Below, one piece after another: positions 42,510 to 54,143 of a stretch of DNA of 64,000 nucleotides. The stretch is from Microbacterium sp. p3-SID336. GTDB lineage: Bacteria > Actinomycetota > Actinomycetes > Actinomycetales > Microbacteriaceae. The stretch lies in the NCBI RefSeq assembly GCF_025143365.1, contig NZ_JALXPE010000007.1, forward strand, positions 1-64,000, read 5' to 3'. The first letter of the stretch is position 1, and each line of letters starts with the position of its first letter. The translations under genes were made by a program, and so were the position numbers. The notes under the pieces are model-generated. The model worked only from the letters and a program-made list of their open reading frames with translations, searched no databases and was not told the origin of the DNA.

Positions 42510-44714
42510 TCAGCCGTTGGTGACGGTCGGGATGTGCGGCTCCGGCTGGTGGCGCAGCCACAGGGTGGACAGCGCAGGCAGCGTCACCGAGGCCGTCGGG
42601 GCTCCGCCGTCGCCCGCGACCGCGACCACCATTCCGAGGTTCCCGGAGCCGCGACCGCCGTACTCCGTGGCGTCCGAGTTCAGCACCTCCTGCCACACTC
42701 CTTCGCGCGGCAGCGTGAGGCGATGGCCGGTGAGCTCGACGCCGGCGAAGTTGCTGATCACCACGAGGCGCCCGCCGTGGGCATCGCGCCGTTCGAACGC
42801 GATCACGGCCGGGTCCCAGAGCGGGGCGCCGAGTCGGGTGAACGACGAGCCGTCGTTGTCGCGCTCCCACAGCGGGGCCTGCACGCGATAGACGCGGTTC
42901 ATCGCTCCGACGAAGCCTTCGAGCTGAGCGTGGGACGGCTGGTCGCGCAGCCACCAGTCGAGTTCCCGCCCCTCGGACCACTCGGCCAGCTGCCCGAACT
43001 CCTGGCCCATGAACAGCAGCTTCTTGCCGGGGTGGCCCCACATGTATGCCAGGTACGCGCGGACGTTGGCGAGCTTGTGCCAGTGGTCACCCGGCATCTT
43101 CGCGAGCAGGCTGCCCTTGCCGTGCACGACCTCGTCGTGGCTGATCGGCAGCACGTAGTTCTCGCCGAAGGCGTACACGAAGGAGAACGTCATCTCGCCC
43201 TCGTGGTGCGAGCGGTACATCGGGTCGCGCGCGATGTACTGCAGGGAGTCGTTCATCCACCCCATGTTCCACTTGAAGCCGAATCCGAGGCCGGCGTGGT
43301 CGGTGGGCGCGGTGACGCCGGGGAAGCTGGTGGACTCCTCCGCGATCATGAGGATGCCCGGGTGGAGCCGGTAGGCGGTGGCGTTGACCTCCTGCAGGAA
43401 CCGGATCGCCTCCAGGTTCTCGCGGCCTCCGTGGATGTTCGGCTCCCATTCGCCGTCGCGGCGGGAGTAGTCGAGGTACAGCATGGAGGCCACGGCGTCC
43501 ACGCGGAGCCCGTCGATGTGGAATTCCTCCAGCCAGTACAGCGCGTTCGCCACGAGGAACCCGCGCACCTCGGGCCGACCGTAGTCGAAGATGAGGGTGC
43601 CCCAGTCCTGGTGCTCCCCGCGGCGCGGGTCCGGGTGCTCGTAGAGCGGCTGGCCGTCGAACCGTGCCAGCGCGAAGTCGTCCTTGGGGAAGTGGCCGGG
43701 GACCCAGTCGAGGATCACACCGATACCCGCCTGGTGCAGCCGGTCGATGAGGTGGCGCAGATCGTCAGGGGAGCCGTACCGGCTCGTCGGCGCGTAGTAG
43801 CCGCTCACCTGGTAGCCCCACGAGCCGCCGAACGGGTGCTCGGCGAGGGGCAGGAACTCGACGTGCGTGAAGCCGGCCTCCTGGACGTGCGCGATCAGCG
43901 GCTCGGCGATCTCGCGGTAGCCCAGCCCGCCGCGCCAGGACCCCAGATGCACCTCGTACACCGAGAGCGGCTGCGCCACGGCGTGCGTCGCGGCGCGGCG
44001 GGTCATCCACGCGCCGTCCTGCCAGGTGTACGACGAGGCGGTGACCACGGATGCCGTCTCCGGGGGCAGCTGCGCGGCGTTCGCCATCGGATCCGCCTTC
44101 AGGATCCACGAGCCTGCCCTGGTGCGGATCTGATACTTGTATCGGGTGCCGAGGGGAAGGTCGGGCACGAACAGCTCCCATACGCCGCTCACGCCCATCG
44201 AGCGCATGGCGTGACCCTCGCCGTCCCAGCCGTTGTGGTCGCCGACGACGCGGATGGCCGTCGCGTTCGGCGCCCAGACCGCGAAGGCCACCCCGGACTC
44301 GCCGTCGTGCGTGCGCGGGTGTGCTCCCAGCACCTCCCACAGCCGCTCGTGCCGACCTTCGGCGATCAGGTGCAGGTCCAGGTCGCCCAGCACTGGGGTG
44401 TGCCGGTACGGATCGCCGACCACGGCCTCGGGGTCGTCGCCGTAGCGGGTGGCCAGGCGGTAGGGGACGGGCGGTCCGGGGTGACGTGCCTCCCAGATGC
44501 CATGTGCGACGTGGGTCAGCTCGAGCCGGCTGCCGTCGGCGAAGACCGCAGCGACGGAGGCGGCGAGCGGACGGCGCGCACGGATCACCGTGCTCGTGCG
44601 GTCGGCGGCATCCGTGCCGGGGTGCGAGCCGAGCAGGGCGTGCGGGTCGTGGTGAGCGCCGTCGGCGACGGCCCTCCACTCGGCGGATGCTTCGACGTCC
44701 TCGGTGTAGCTCAT
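42510..44714 (-). CDS. glgB: 1,4-alpha-glucan branching enzyme
   Basis: Introduces alpha-1,6 branches in glycogen-like glucan. The 734-residue protein has the N-terminal N1 and CBM48 modules (GVAFAVWAPNATAIRVVGDH), the GH13 barrel with the nucleophile Asp406 (GLRVDAVASM), acid/base Glu459 (LMIAEEST) and PISHDEVVHGKGSL near the end. It begins with an ATG inside the glgE stop (four-base overlap), so GlgE and GlgB are made together, as in the mycobacterial GlgE pathway in which GlgE extends chains and GlgB branches them. Confidence 0.97.
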   Translation of the reverse strand: MSYTEDVEASAEWRAVADGAHHDPHALLGSHPGTDAADRTSTVIRARRPLAASVAAVFADGSRLELTHVAHGIWEARHPGPPVPYRLATRYGDDPEAVVGDPYRHTPVLGDLDLHLIAEGRHERLWEVLGAHPRTHDGESGVAFAVWAPNATAIRVVGDHNGWDGEGHAMRSMGVSGVWELFVPDLPLGTRYKYQIRTRAGSWILKADPMANAAQLPPETASVVTASSYTWQDGAWMTRRAATHAVAQPLSVYEVHLGSWRGGLGYREIAEPLIAHVQEAGFTHVEFLPLAEHPFGGSWGYQVSGYYAPTSRYGSPDDLRHLIDRLHQAGIGVILDWVPGHFPKDDFALARFDGQPLYEHPDPRRGEHQDWGTLIFDYGRPEVRGFLVANALYWLEEFHIDGLRVDAVASMLYLDYSRRDGEWEPNIHGGRENLEAIRFLQEVNATAYRLHPGILMIAEESTSFPGVTAPTDHAGLGFGFKWNMGWMNDSLQYIARDPMYRSHHEGEMTFSFVYAFGENYVLPISHDEVVHGKGSLLAKMPGDHWHKLANVRAYLAYMWGHPGKKLLFMGQEFGQLAEWSEGRELDWWLRDQPSHAQLEGFVGAMNRVYRVQAPLWERDNDGSSFTRLGAPLWDPAVIAFERRDAHGGRLVVISNFAGVELTGHRLTLPREGVWQEVLNSDATEYGGRGSGNLGMVVAVAGDGGAPTASVTLPALSTLWLRHQPEPHIPTVTNG

Positions 44715-46783
44715 GCTCGCTCCCTCACCTTCAGGATGTGCACCGGCTCGGCGAAGGCGTCGAGCCGGACGTAGTTGTGATCGCTCCAGGTCCACACGGC
44801 TCCGGTGAGGAGGTCCTCGACCTCGTACGACGCGCCCGACGGAACGCCCCAGCGCGTGGTGTCGAGGTGCACGGTGGTCTCGCGCACGGAGTGCGGGTCG
44901 ACGTTGGCGACCACGATGATCGTGTCGTCGTGCCCGGTCCCGGTGAAGGCGCCGTCGAGGTGCTTGCTGTAGACGAGGATCGCGTCGTCGTCGCTCCAGT
45001 GCAGGTCCAGATTGCGCAGCTGCCGGAGCGCCGGGTGCTCGGCACGGATCTCGTTCAATCGGCGCAGCAGCGGCGCCAGCGACTCGCCGCGCTCCTCGGC
45101 GCCGCTCCAGTCCCGGAACTTGTACTCGTACTTCTCGTTGTCGATGTTCTCCTCGGATCCGGGCCGCGCCACGTTCTCGAAGAGCTCGTAGCCGGCGTAC
45201 ACCCCGTACACGGGAGCTGCGGTCGCCGCCAGGCACGCGCGGATGCGGTAGGCGGCCCGTCCGCCGAACTGGAGGTACTCGGTGAGGATGTCGTGCGTGT
45301 TCACGAAGAGGTTCGGCCGCATGTAGTCGGCGGTCTCGTGGGCGATGCTCGTGAAGAACTCCTCCAGCTCGGCCTTGGTGTTCCGCCAGGTGAAGTAGCT
45401 GTAGCTCTGCTGGAAGCCCACGGCGGCGAGCGCACGCATCACCGCGGGACGCGTGAAGGCCTCGGCGAGGAACACGACCCCGGGGTCGCTCTCGTTCACC
45501 GTGCGGATGAGCCACTCCCAGAAGCGGAGCGGCTTGGTGTGCGGGTTGTCGACGCGGAAGATGCGCACGCCCTCGCCGACCCAGTGCTGCACCACGCGGA
45601 GCATCTCGGCCGCGATGCCCTCCGGGTCGTTGTCGAAGTTGAGGGGGTAGATGTCCTGATACTTCTTGGGAGGGTTCTCCGCGTAGGCGATCGTCCCGTC
45701 GGGCAGCGTCGTGAACCACTCGGGGTGTTCGCGCACCCACGGGTGGTCCGGTGAGGCCTGCAGGGCCAGATCCAGCGCGACCTCCAGGCCGTTCCGCTGC
45801 GCGGCACGGACGAAGGCGCGGAAGTCCTGGGCGGTGCCGAGCTCGGGGTGGATCGCGTCGTGGCCGCCCTCCGCGGCGCCGATGGCGTAGGGAGAGCCGG
45901 GGTCGCCGGGCTCCGCGACGAGCGTGTTGTTGCGCCCCTTGCGGTTGGTGGTGCCGATCGGATGGATCGGCACGAGGTAGATCACGTCGAACCCCATGGC
46001 GGACACCTCGGGCAGACGCTTGGCGGCCGTGCGGAAGGTGCCGCTGCGGACGGTGCCGTCCTTGAGTCGCCTCGCGCCCTCGGACCGCGGGAAGAACTCG
46101 TACCAGGCACCGACACCGGCGCGCGTGCGGTCGACGTGAAGGACCTGCTCTGCGGACGCCGACCGGAGCGTCATGAGCGGCCGCTCGGCGAAGAGGGCGG
46201 CGAGGTCAGGATCCACCGAAAGCGCCGCCGCGGTGGTGGCGTCGCCCGCGCGCAGTGCGTTCGCATCGGCTCTGAGGCGTGTCCGCTGCGAAGCAGGGCG
46301 GTCCTTCTCGGCAGCGGCGCGGGCGAGAAGTTCGGCGCCGAGCGCCGCCATGACCGGCACATCGACTCCGGCGGCGACCTTGACGTGGGCGGCGTGCGCC
46401 CAGGTCGCGAAGTCGTCGGAGAACGCTTCGAAGCGGTAGCGCCAGAGCCCTTCGGCGTCGAGGGCGATGTCGGCGGCCCACGTGTCCGTGCCGTCCGCCC
46501 GCGGGATCATCCGGTGCAGGCTCTCCTCGCCGCTCGGAGAGGTGAGCCGGACGTGGACGCCGATGAGATCATGCCCCTCGCGGAAGGCCACGACGCTGAA
46601 CGGGACCACCTCGCCCGCGAATGCCTTGGCGGGGAAGCCGCCGGGCACCGACGGCGAGCCGTCGAGGAGGGGGATGCGCGTGGTGCGCAGATCGCCGGGA
46701 AGGTCCGCGCCGTCGAAGGCGCGCACCGGGATCTGAACGGGGCTCCGCAGAGCCGGGGACCGGGTACCAGCACGTGCAATCAC
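44711..46783 (-). CDS. glgE: Alpha-1,4-glucan:maltose-1-phosphate maltosyltransferase
   Basis: Extends alpha-glucan by maltosyl units from maltose 1-phosphate. The 690-residue protein has the family-specific motifs PRSEG, DVIYLVPIHPIGTTNRKGRN, PPKKYQDIYPLNF, the nucleophile Asp412 in FRVDNPHTKP and Glu441 in FLAEAFTRP. Domain N/S lies at the start and the beta-rich C domain at the end. The GTG 46783 has TAGATT six bases upstream. Upstream steps (trehalose synthase/maltokinase or GlgM) are not in this window. In mycobacteria absence of GlgE is lethal through maltose-1-phosphate build-up; whether that holds here is unknown. Confidence 0.97.
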   Translation of the reverse strand: MIARAGTRSPALRSPVQIPVRAFDGADLPGDLRTTRIPLLDGSPSVPGGFPAKAFAGEVVPFSVVAFREGHDLIGVHVRLTSPSGEESLHRMIPRADGTDTWAADIALDAEGLWRYRFEAFSDDFATWAHAAHVKVAAGVDVPVMAALGAELLARAAAEKDRPASQRTRLRADANALRAGDATTAAALSVDPDLAALFAERPLMTLRSASAEQVLHVDRTRAGVGAWYEFFPRSEGARRLKDGTVRSGTFRTAAKRLPEVSAMGFDVIYLVPIHPIGTTNRKGRNNTLVAEPGDPGSPYAIGAAEGGHDAIHPELGTAQDFRAFVRAAQRNGLEVALDLALQASPDHPWVREHPEWFTTLPDGTIAYAENPPKKYQDIYPLNFDNDPEGIAAEMLRVVQHWVGEGVRIFRVDNPHTKPLRFWEWLIRTVNESDPGVVFLAEAFTRPAVMRALAAVGFQQSYSYFTWRNTKAELEEFFTSIAHETADYMRPNLFVNTHDILTEYLQFGGRAAYRIRACLAATAAPVYGVYAGYELFENVARPGSEENIDNEKYEYKFRDWSGAEERGESLAPLLRRLNEIRAEHPALRQLRNLDLHWSDDDAILVYSKHLDGAFTGTGHDDTIIVVANVDPHSVRETTVHLDTTRWGVPSGASYEVEDLLTGAVWTWSDHNYVRLDAFAEPVHILKVRERA

Positions 46784-46789
46784 ATGCCG

Positions 46790-46795
46790 AATCTA
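46790..46795 (-). promoter_or_regulatory. Leaderless-type -10 for glgE
   Basis: TAGATT on the minus strand, then six bases (CGGCAT) and GTG 46783. It suggests glgE-glgB has its own promoter although glgX lies 64 bases upstream in the same direction. Confidence 0.55.
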
Positions 46796-46847
46796 CCGTT
46801 CCGGTGTGCGCGAACCTACCGCTCGACCCGAAGGGCGAAGCGTGATA

Positions 46848-48920
46848 TCACTCCACCCGGAACAGTCGCATCGAGGTCCCGGGGATCGGCAGCACGTCCC
46901 CCGGAGAGAACGCCTCTTCGGCGTCCGCCGGGCGATCCTCCGCACTGGACCAGAGCGAGACGAAGCGGGTGGCTCCGTCGATGCCCTCGGGGAGGCGGAC
47001 GTCGATCGGCGCCTCCGTGCCGTGCACGATCAGCAGGATCCGGTTGAATGCCTCGGTGTCCGGCGTCGAGGACGCGACGTACTGCAGTGTGCGGTTGCCC
47101 GGGTCGTTCCACTGCGCCGCCTCCATCGTCTCGCCGTCTTGGTCGTACCAGTCCATGACCGAGGCGTTGGGGATGTGCTCGCCCAGCCGGGCATAGCGGC
47201 TCGGGCGCAGCGCGGGATTCTCCTGGCGGAGCCGGATCAGCCGGGTGACGTGCTCCCTCAGATCCTCCTGCCACGCCTCGAACTCCCACCCCAGCCACGA
47301 CAGGGGCGAGTCCTGTGCGTAGGCGTTGTTGTTTCCGCGCTGAGTGCGCCCGACCTCGTCGCCAGCGGTCAGCATGGGGATGCCTGCGGAGAGGAGGAGG
47401 GTGCCGAGCAGGTTGCGCATCGCCTTGCGTCGGGCCGCGAGGATCGCCGGATCATCGGTCGGGCCCTCGACGCCGTGGTTGAACGCGCGGTTCATGTCCG
47501 CGCCGTCGCGGTTGCCCTCGCCGTTGGCCTCGTTGTGCTTGACGTCGTACGAGACGAGGTCGTGGAGAGTGAATCCGTCGTGGGCGGTCACGAAGTTGAC
47601 GCTCGCCAGCGGGCCGCGCTCCTCGCTGAAGGTGTTGGACGAACCGGCCAGACGCGTCGCGAAGCCGCCGATGCCCACCGGCGCGGACGCGCGCCTGGCG
47701 TAGTCGATGTCGCTGAGCCAGAAGTTGCGCACGCGGTCGCGGTACCGGTCATTCCACTCGTGCCATCCGGCAGGGAAGTTGCCCGTCTGCCATCCGCCGA
47801 GCCCCACATCCCACGGCTCGGCGATCAGCTTGCTCGCGGACAGCACGGGATCCGCGGCGATCGCACGGAGCAGAGGGTGGTCGGGGGTGTACGCATGCCT
47901 CTCGTCGCGGGCGATCGCAGTGGCGAGGTCGAAACGGAAGCCGTCGATCTGCATCTCCTCCGCCCAGTAGCGCAGCGAGTCGAGCACCAGACGGGCGGCG
48001 GCGTCCGTCGCAGTGTTCAGTGTGTTGCCGCAGCCGGTCGTATCGACGTAGACGCCGTCCGCGTCCTGACGGTAGTAGGCCGCGTTGTCGATACCGCGCA
48101 GGCTGGAGCGGGGGCCGCCGATGCCCTCTTCGGCCGTGTGGTTGTACACGACGTCGAGGATGACCTCGATCCCGGCCTCGTGCAGCAGACGGACCATTCC
48201 CTTGAACTCGGCGATCACGGCTTCCGGTCCGCGCTTGCGGGCGTCCTCCGTGGCGTATGCCGTGTGCGGTGTGAAGAAGTTCAGCGTGTTGTAGCCCCAG
48301 TAGTTCGTGAGGCCGCGCTCCAGGAGCCGGGGCTCCGGCACGAAGGCATGCACGGGGAGCAGTTCGACGGACGTGATGCCGAGCCGGTGGAAGTGGGCGA
48401 TCATCGCGGGGTGCGCGAGTCCCGCGTAGGTGCCGTGCAGGGCGGGAGGGACATCCGGGTGCCGCTTGGTGAGACCCTTCAGATGGCCTTCGTAGATGAC
48501 CGTGCGGTCGAGCGGCACTCTCGGCTTCGCGGAGTCGCCCCAGTCGAAGCCGTCGACGATCACGACCGAGCGCCACTCCTGGTACCCGTGTCCTTGGGCC
48601 AGCCCGCGGGCGTAGGGGTCGAGCAGCAGGGTCTGCGGGTTGAAGGTGTTGCCGGGACCGTGCGGACCGCCCACCCGGATGGCATAGCGCACGCCCGGTT
48701 GCAGCAGGGGTGTCGTGACCTCCCAGACTCCGCCGGGCCGCCGCTCGAGGGGCGCCTGGTCGGTCACCCAGTCGAGGTCGGTGGCGTCGAACACGACGAG
48801 CTCCATGGACGACGCCCGCTGGGACCACACCCGCAGTGTTCCGACGCCGTCGTGCAGACGGACGCCGAGGTTGTCGAGGGCGGATCCCCCCGGCACGGCG
48901 GAGACACGGGACGCAGGCAT
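46848..48920 (-). CDS. glgX: Glycogen debranching enzyme GlgX
   Basis: Isoamylase-type GH13 enzyme that removes short alpha-1,6 side chains from limit dextrin. The 690-residue protein has the CBM48 start (LGVRLHDGVGTLRVWSQRA), VIYEGHLKGLTKRHPDVP, NYWGYNTLNFFTP, the nucleophile Asp331 in GFRFDLATAI, SKLIAEPWDVGLGGWQTGNF with the acid/base Glu, and VTAHDGFTLHDLVSY. It is upstream of glgE-glgB on the same strand, so breakdown and synthesis of alpha-glucan are side by side. Its own -10 element precedes the ATG. Confidence 0.96.
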   Translation of the reverse strand: MPASRVSAVPGGSALDNLGVRLHDGVGTLRVWSQRASSMELVVFDATDLDWVTDQAPLERRPGGVWEVTTPLLQPGVRYAIRVGGPHGPGNTFNPQTLLLDPYARGLAQGHGYQEWRSVVIVDGFDWGDSAKPRVPLDRTVIYEGHLKGLTKRHPDVPPALHGTYAGLAHPAMIAHFHRLGITSVELLPVHAFVPEPRLLERGLTNYWGYNTLNFFTPHTAYATEDARKRGPEAVIAEFKGMVRLLHEAGIEVILDVVYNHTAEEGIGGPRSSLRGIDNAAYYRQDADGVYVDTTGCGNTLNTATDAAARLVLDSLRYWAEEMQIDGFRFDLATAIARDERHAYTPDHPLLRAIAADPVLSASKLIAEPWDVGLGGWQTGNFPAGWHEWNDRYRDRVRNFWLSDIDYARRASAPVGIGGFATRLAGSSNTFSEERGPLASVNFVTAHDGFTLHDLVSYDVKHNEANGEGNRDGADMNRAFNHGVEGPTDDPAILAARRKAMRNLLGTLLLSAGIPMLTAGDEVGRTQRGNNNAYAQDSPLSWLGWEFEAWQEDLREHVTRLIRLRQENPALRPSRYARLGEHIPNASVMDWYDQDGETMEAAQWNDPGNRTLQYVASSTPDTEAFNRILLIVHGTEAPIDVRLPEGIDGATRFVSLWSSAEDRPADAEEAFSPGDVLPIPGTSMRLFRVE

Positions 48921-48926
48921 GAGTAC

Positions 48927-48932
48927 ACCCTA
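48927..48932 (-). promoter_or_regulatory. Leaderless-type -10 for glgX
   Basis: TAGGGT on the minus strand, six bases (GTACTC), ATG 48920. Confidence 0.55.
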
Positions 48933-49007
48933 GGCGTCTTGCATTTCCGTCTCATGTCAGCGAGGACCGGGTACCACAGGCGGTGCGCCGCCGCTGCCGG
49001 GATCGGG

Positions 49008-49013
49008 GAGAAT
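49008..49013 (+). promoter_or_regulatory. Leaderless-type -10 for the cysteine desulfurase gene
   Basis: GAGAAT, six bases (CGAAGG), ATG 49020. AAGG two bases before the ATG is too close to serve as a Shine-Dalgarno. Confidence 0.45.
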
Positions 49014-49019
49014 CGAAGG

Positions 49020-50195
49020 ATGCGGCACTACCTCGACCATGCGGCGACCTCGCCCCTGCGCGCCGAGGCGCGGGACGCCTGGCTCGCGGCGGCGACGGTC
49101 GCGGGCAACGCCTCCTCGACGCACGGCGCGGGGCAGGAGGCGCGACGACTGCTGGAGGAGTCCCGCGAGCGCGTGGCCGCGGTGCTGCAGGCCGACCCGA
49201 TCGAGATCGTCTTCACCTCCGGAGGCACGGAGTCGGTCAACCTGGCACTGCAGGGTCTGTGGCGGGCGCGCCCGGCGGGGACCTCGGCCATCGTCCTCCC
49301 CGACGGGGAGCATCACGCGACGATGGACACCGCGGCGGCTCTCGCCGCCGAGGGGGCGGAGATACGGCCTGTGCCGCTCTCGGCACGGGCGCGCATCGAC
49401 CCCGGACTGTTCGCCGACGCGCTGCCCGGGGCGGCTCTCGCCACGGCCCTGGTCGCGAACAACGAGGCGGGAACGGTGAACGACGCCAGTGCGCTGACAG
49501 CTGCGGCGGCCGCGCGCGCGGTGCCGTTGCACCTGGACGCGGTCGCGGCACTCGGCCACGTGCCGCTGTCGTTCCGCGCGCTGCGGGGAGACGCCGCGGA
49601 CGGTGTCGGCCTCGTCGCCCTCAGCGTCACCGGCCACAAGATCGGCGCTCCCGTCGGGATCGGCGTCCTCGTGGTGGCGCGGTCGGCGACTCTGAGTCCG
49701 CTTCTGCGCGGCGGCGGGCAGCAGCGCGGGCTCCGCCCCGGGACGCAGGACGTCGCGGGCGCCGCGGCGTTCGCGACCGCACTGGAGCTGGCCGAGCGCG
49801 AGCGCGAGACCGAGAGCGCACGGCTCCGCGAGCTGCGGGAGCGCCTCGTCGACGGCATCGCGGCGGCGGTGCCCACGGCCGAGCTCCTGGGTGACCCGGT
49901 CGACCGTCTTCCCGGCAACGCGCACGTGCTGTTCCCCGGTGCCGTGGGGGAGAGCCTGCTGTTCCTCCTCGACGTCGCGGGCATCTCGGTCTCCACCGGT
50001 TCGGCGTGTCAGGCCGGTGTCGCCGAGCCGTCGCACGTCGTCATGGCCATGGGGCGACCGGAGCGAGACGCGCGGAGCGTGCTGCGCTTCTCGCTCGGTC
50101 GCACCTCGACCATCGAGGACGTCGATGCCGCGGTCGCCGCGATCGGCGAGGCTTTCGCCCGCGCATCCGGCGCCGGCTCAGGCGGGCGCTCGTAG
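49020..50195 (+). CDS. Cysteine desulfurase (NifS/IscS family)
   Basis: PLP enzyme that takes sulfur from cysteine as a persulfide. The 391-residue protein has the N-terminal YLDHAATSPLR, the PLP pocket with EHHA (97-100), the Schiff-base Lys207 (SVTGHKIGAP) and the persulfide Cys330 in STGSACQAG. The start at ATG 49020 is clear; the open frame further upstream is the shadow of glgX. It directly precedes mnmA, so it probably supplies sulfur for tRNA 2-thiouridine. Its stop codon TAG is also the first half of the mnmA -10 element. Confidence 0.94.
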   Translation: MRHYLDHAATSPLRAEARDAWLAAATVAGNASSTHGAGQEARRLLEESRERVAAVLQADPIEIVFTSGGTESVNLALQGLWRARPAGTSAIVLPDGEHHATMDTAAALAAEGAEIRPVPLSARARIDPGLFADALPGAALATALVANNEAGTVNDASALTAAAAARAVPLHLDAVAALGHVPLSFRALRGDAADGVGLVALSVTGHKIGAPVGIGVLVVARSATLSPLLRGGGQQRGLRPGTQDVAGAAAFATALELAERERETESARLRELRERLVDGIAAAVPTAELLGDPVDRLPGNAHVLFPGAVGESLLFLLDVAGISVSTGSACQAGVAEPSHVVMAMGRPERDARSVLRFSLGRTSTIEDVDAAVAAIGEAFARASGAGSGGRS

Positions 50196-50198
50196 ACT
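50193..50198 (+). promoter_or_regulatory. Leaderless-type -10 for mnmA, overlapping the upstream stop codon
   Basis: TAGACT, six bases (GGAGGG), ATG 50205. The first three bases are the stop codon of the cysteine desulfurase. The 17 bases 50184-50200 recur exactly before ligA (51321-51337). GGAGGG directly before the ATG is too close for an ordinary ribosome-binding site. Confidence 0.5.
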
Positions 50199-50204
50199 GG
50201 AGGG

Positions 50205-51302
50205 ATGCGGATCCTTGCGGCCATGAGCGGTGGCGTCGACTCCGCCGTCGCGGCTGCCAGGGCCGTGGAGGCGGGTCACGACGTCGTCGGCGTGCATCTC
50301 GCCCTCTCCAGGGCCGGCGGCACGCTCCGCACCGGAAGCCGCGGCTGCTGCACGATCGAGGACGCGCTGGACGCGCGTCGCGCCGCGGACCTGCTCGGGA
50401 TCCCCTTCTACGTCTGGGACTTCTCTGAGCGGTTCCGCGACGACGTGATCGACGACTTCATCGCCGAGTACCGTGCGGGCCGCACGCCGAACCCCTGCAT
50501 GCGCTGCAACGAGAAGATCAAGTTCGCCGCGCTGCTGGAGCGGGCGATCGAGCTGGGCTTCGACGCGGTGTGCACCGGCCACTACGCGACGCTCGTCGAC
50601 GGACCCGAGGGCCTCGAGCTGCACAGGGCCTCGGATTCCGCGAAGGATCAGTCCTACGTGCTCGGGGTGCTCACGGCCGAGCAGCTCGCCCACACCTACT
50701 TCCCGCTCGGCACGACGCCGTCGAAGTCCGTGGTCAGGGCGGAGGCGGAGGCGCGAGGCCTCAGCGTGGCCCAGAAGCCCGACAGCCACGACATCTGCTT
50801 CATCCCGGACGGCGACACGCGCGGGTGGCTCGCCGAGAAGGTCGGCACGGCGACGGGCGAGATCGTCGACCGCAGCGGCGCCGTGGTGGGCGCCCACGAG
50901 GGCGCCCACGCGTTCACGGTCGGCCAGCGGCGCGGCCTGAAGCTCGGCGTGCCGGCGGACGACGGCAAGCCCCGGTTCGTGCTGGAGGTGCGTCCGGTGA
51001 CGAACACCGTGGTCGTCGGACCGAAGGAGGCGCTGGCGATCGCGGAGATCGCAGGTGCGCGGCACAGCTGGGCAGGCGCGGCGCCCGCGGAGCCCGCCTT
51101 CCGCTGTCACGTGCAGATCCGCGCGCACTCCGATCCGGTGCCCGCCCTGGCGACGGTGGCCGACGACGGCGTGCGCGTCGTCCCCGACGCGCCACTCGAC
51201 GGTGTGGCGCCGGGGCAGACGGCGGTGCTGTACGTCGGCACGCGCGTGCTCGGACAGTTCACGATCGACGCCACCGTCTCGGCCGTGCCCGTCGACGCCT
51301 GA
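50205..51302 (+). CDS. mnmA: tRNA-specific 2-thiouridylase MnmA
   Basis: Makes s2U34 in the tRNAs for Lys, Glu and Gln, using ATP and sulfur from a cysteine desulfurase. The 365-residue protein has the PP-loop SGGVDSAV (8-15), the catalytic Cys98 in TPNPCMRCN and Cys198 in [10 protein letters not shown], followed by the central and C-terminal barrels ([12 protein letters not shown]). It lies nine bases after the cysteine desulfurase gene, an arrangement that provides the sulfur donor and the thiolase together. Confidence 0.96.
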   Translation: MRILAAMSGGVDSAVAAARAVEAGHDVVGVHLALSRAGGTLRTGSRGCCTIEDALDARRAADLLGIPFYVWDFSERFRDDVIDDFIAEYRAGRTPNPCMRCNEKIKFAALLERAIELGFDAVCTGHYATLVDGPEGLELHRASDSAKDQSYVLGVLTAEQLAHTYFPLGTTPSKSVVRAEAEARGLSVAQKPDSHDICFIPDGDTRGWLAEKVGTATGEIVDRSGAVVGAHEGAHAFTVGQRRGLKLGVPADDGKPRFVLEVRPVTNTVVVGPKEALAIAEIAGARHSWAGAAPAEPAFRCHVQIRAHSDPVPALATVADDGVRVVPDAPLDGVAPGQTAVLYVGTRVLGQFTIDATVSAVPVDA

Positions 51303-51329
51303 GCTCCGTCGCATGTCGGTGGGCGCTCG

Positions 51330-53657
<2,328 letters not shown>

Positions 53658-53662
53658 CCCGG

Positions 53663-54142
53663 TCAGGGCCGCTCGACCTCCGGGCTCTCGCTCGGGGGAA
53701 GGAACTGCCGCAGTCGCGGCGAGTCCGCGAATCCCAGGTCGCGGTAGAGAGACACAGCCTCGTCGCTCGAGTGCACCGTAACCCGGGCGGCACCGAGCGA
53801 CACGGCGTGCGCGCAGGCCGCGGCGACGAGCGCCCTGCCCGTGCCGCGGCCTCGGTGCTCCGGGAGCACGAACACGCTCTGCACATCCGCGGAGACGCGG
53901 TCCGTCGCGCCCGGCCTCGGTACGCGGGGGAGAAGCGCGACCCACGCCGCACCGACCAGCTCGCCATCGTCGGCACGCGCCACGAACGCGCTGTGCGTCT
54001 GGGCATGCTCCTGCCACCACAGGCCGAGCTCTGCCGCGAACTCGTCGAGCGATCGACCCGCGGTCAGCTCGGCAGGCACGTCCTGCCACTTCAGCCGAGC
54101 GAGGCCGAGGACGTCCGCTGTCCCGGCGCGGTCGATGCGCAC
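53663..54142 (-). CDS. GNAT family N-acetyltransferase
   Basis: A 159-residue acetyltransferase. The acetyl-CoA loop is PEHRGRGTGRALVAAACAHA (about 95-114), preceded by the beta strand VQSVFVLP and followed by VTVHSSDEAVSLYRDLGF. The substrate is unknown. It begins at a GTG one base after the stop of the DEAD-box helicase and is co-transcribed with it. It converges with ligA, five bases between stops. Confidence 0.88.
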   Translation of the reverse strand: MRIDRAGTADVLGLARLKWQDVPAELTAGRSLDEFAAELGLWWQEHAQTHSAFVARADDGELVGAAWVALLPRVPRPGATDRVSADVQSVFVLPEHRGRGTGRALVAAACAHAVSLGAARVTVHSSDEAVSLYRDLGFADSPRLRQFLPPSESPEVERP

Positions 54143-54143
54143 G

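Noticed and set aside
44715..45740. Upstream extension of the glgB frame through glgE
   Set aside because: It is another frame of glgE on the same strand, Arg-rich and without family features. glgB begins at ATG 44714.
46806..49019. Long plus-strand frame upstream of the cysteine desulfurase
   Set aside because: It is open only because it lies antisense to glgX. The real start is ATG 49020, where the NifS-type N terminus begins.
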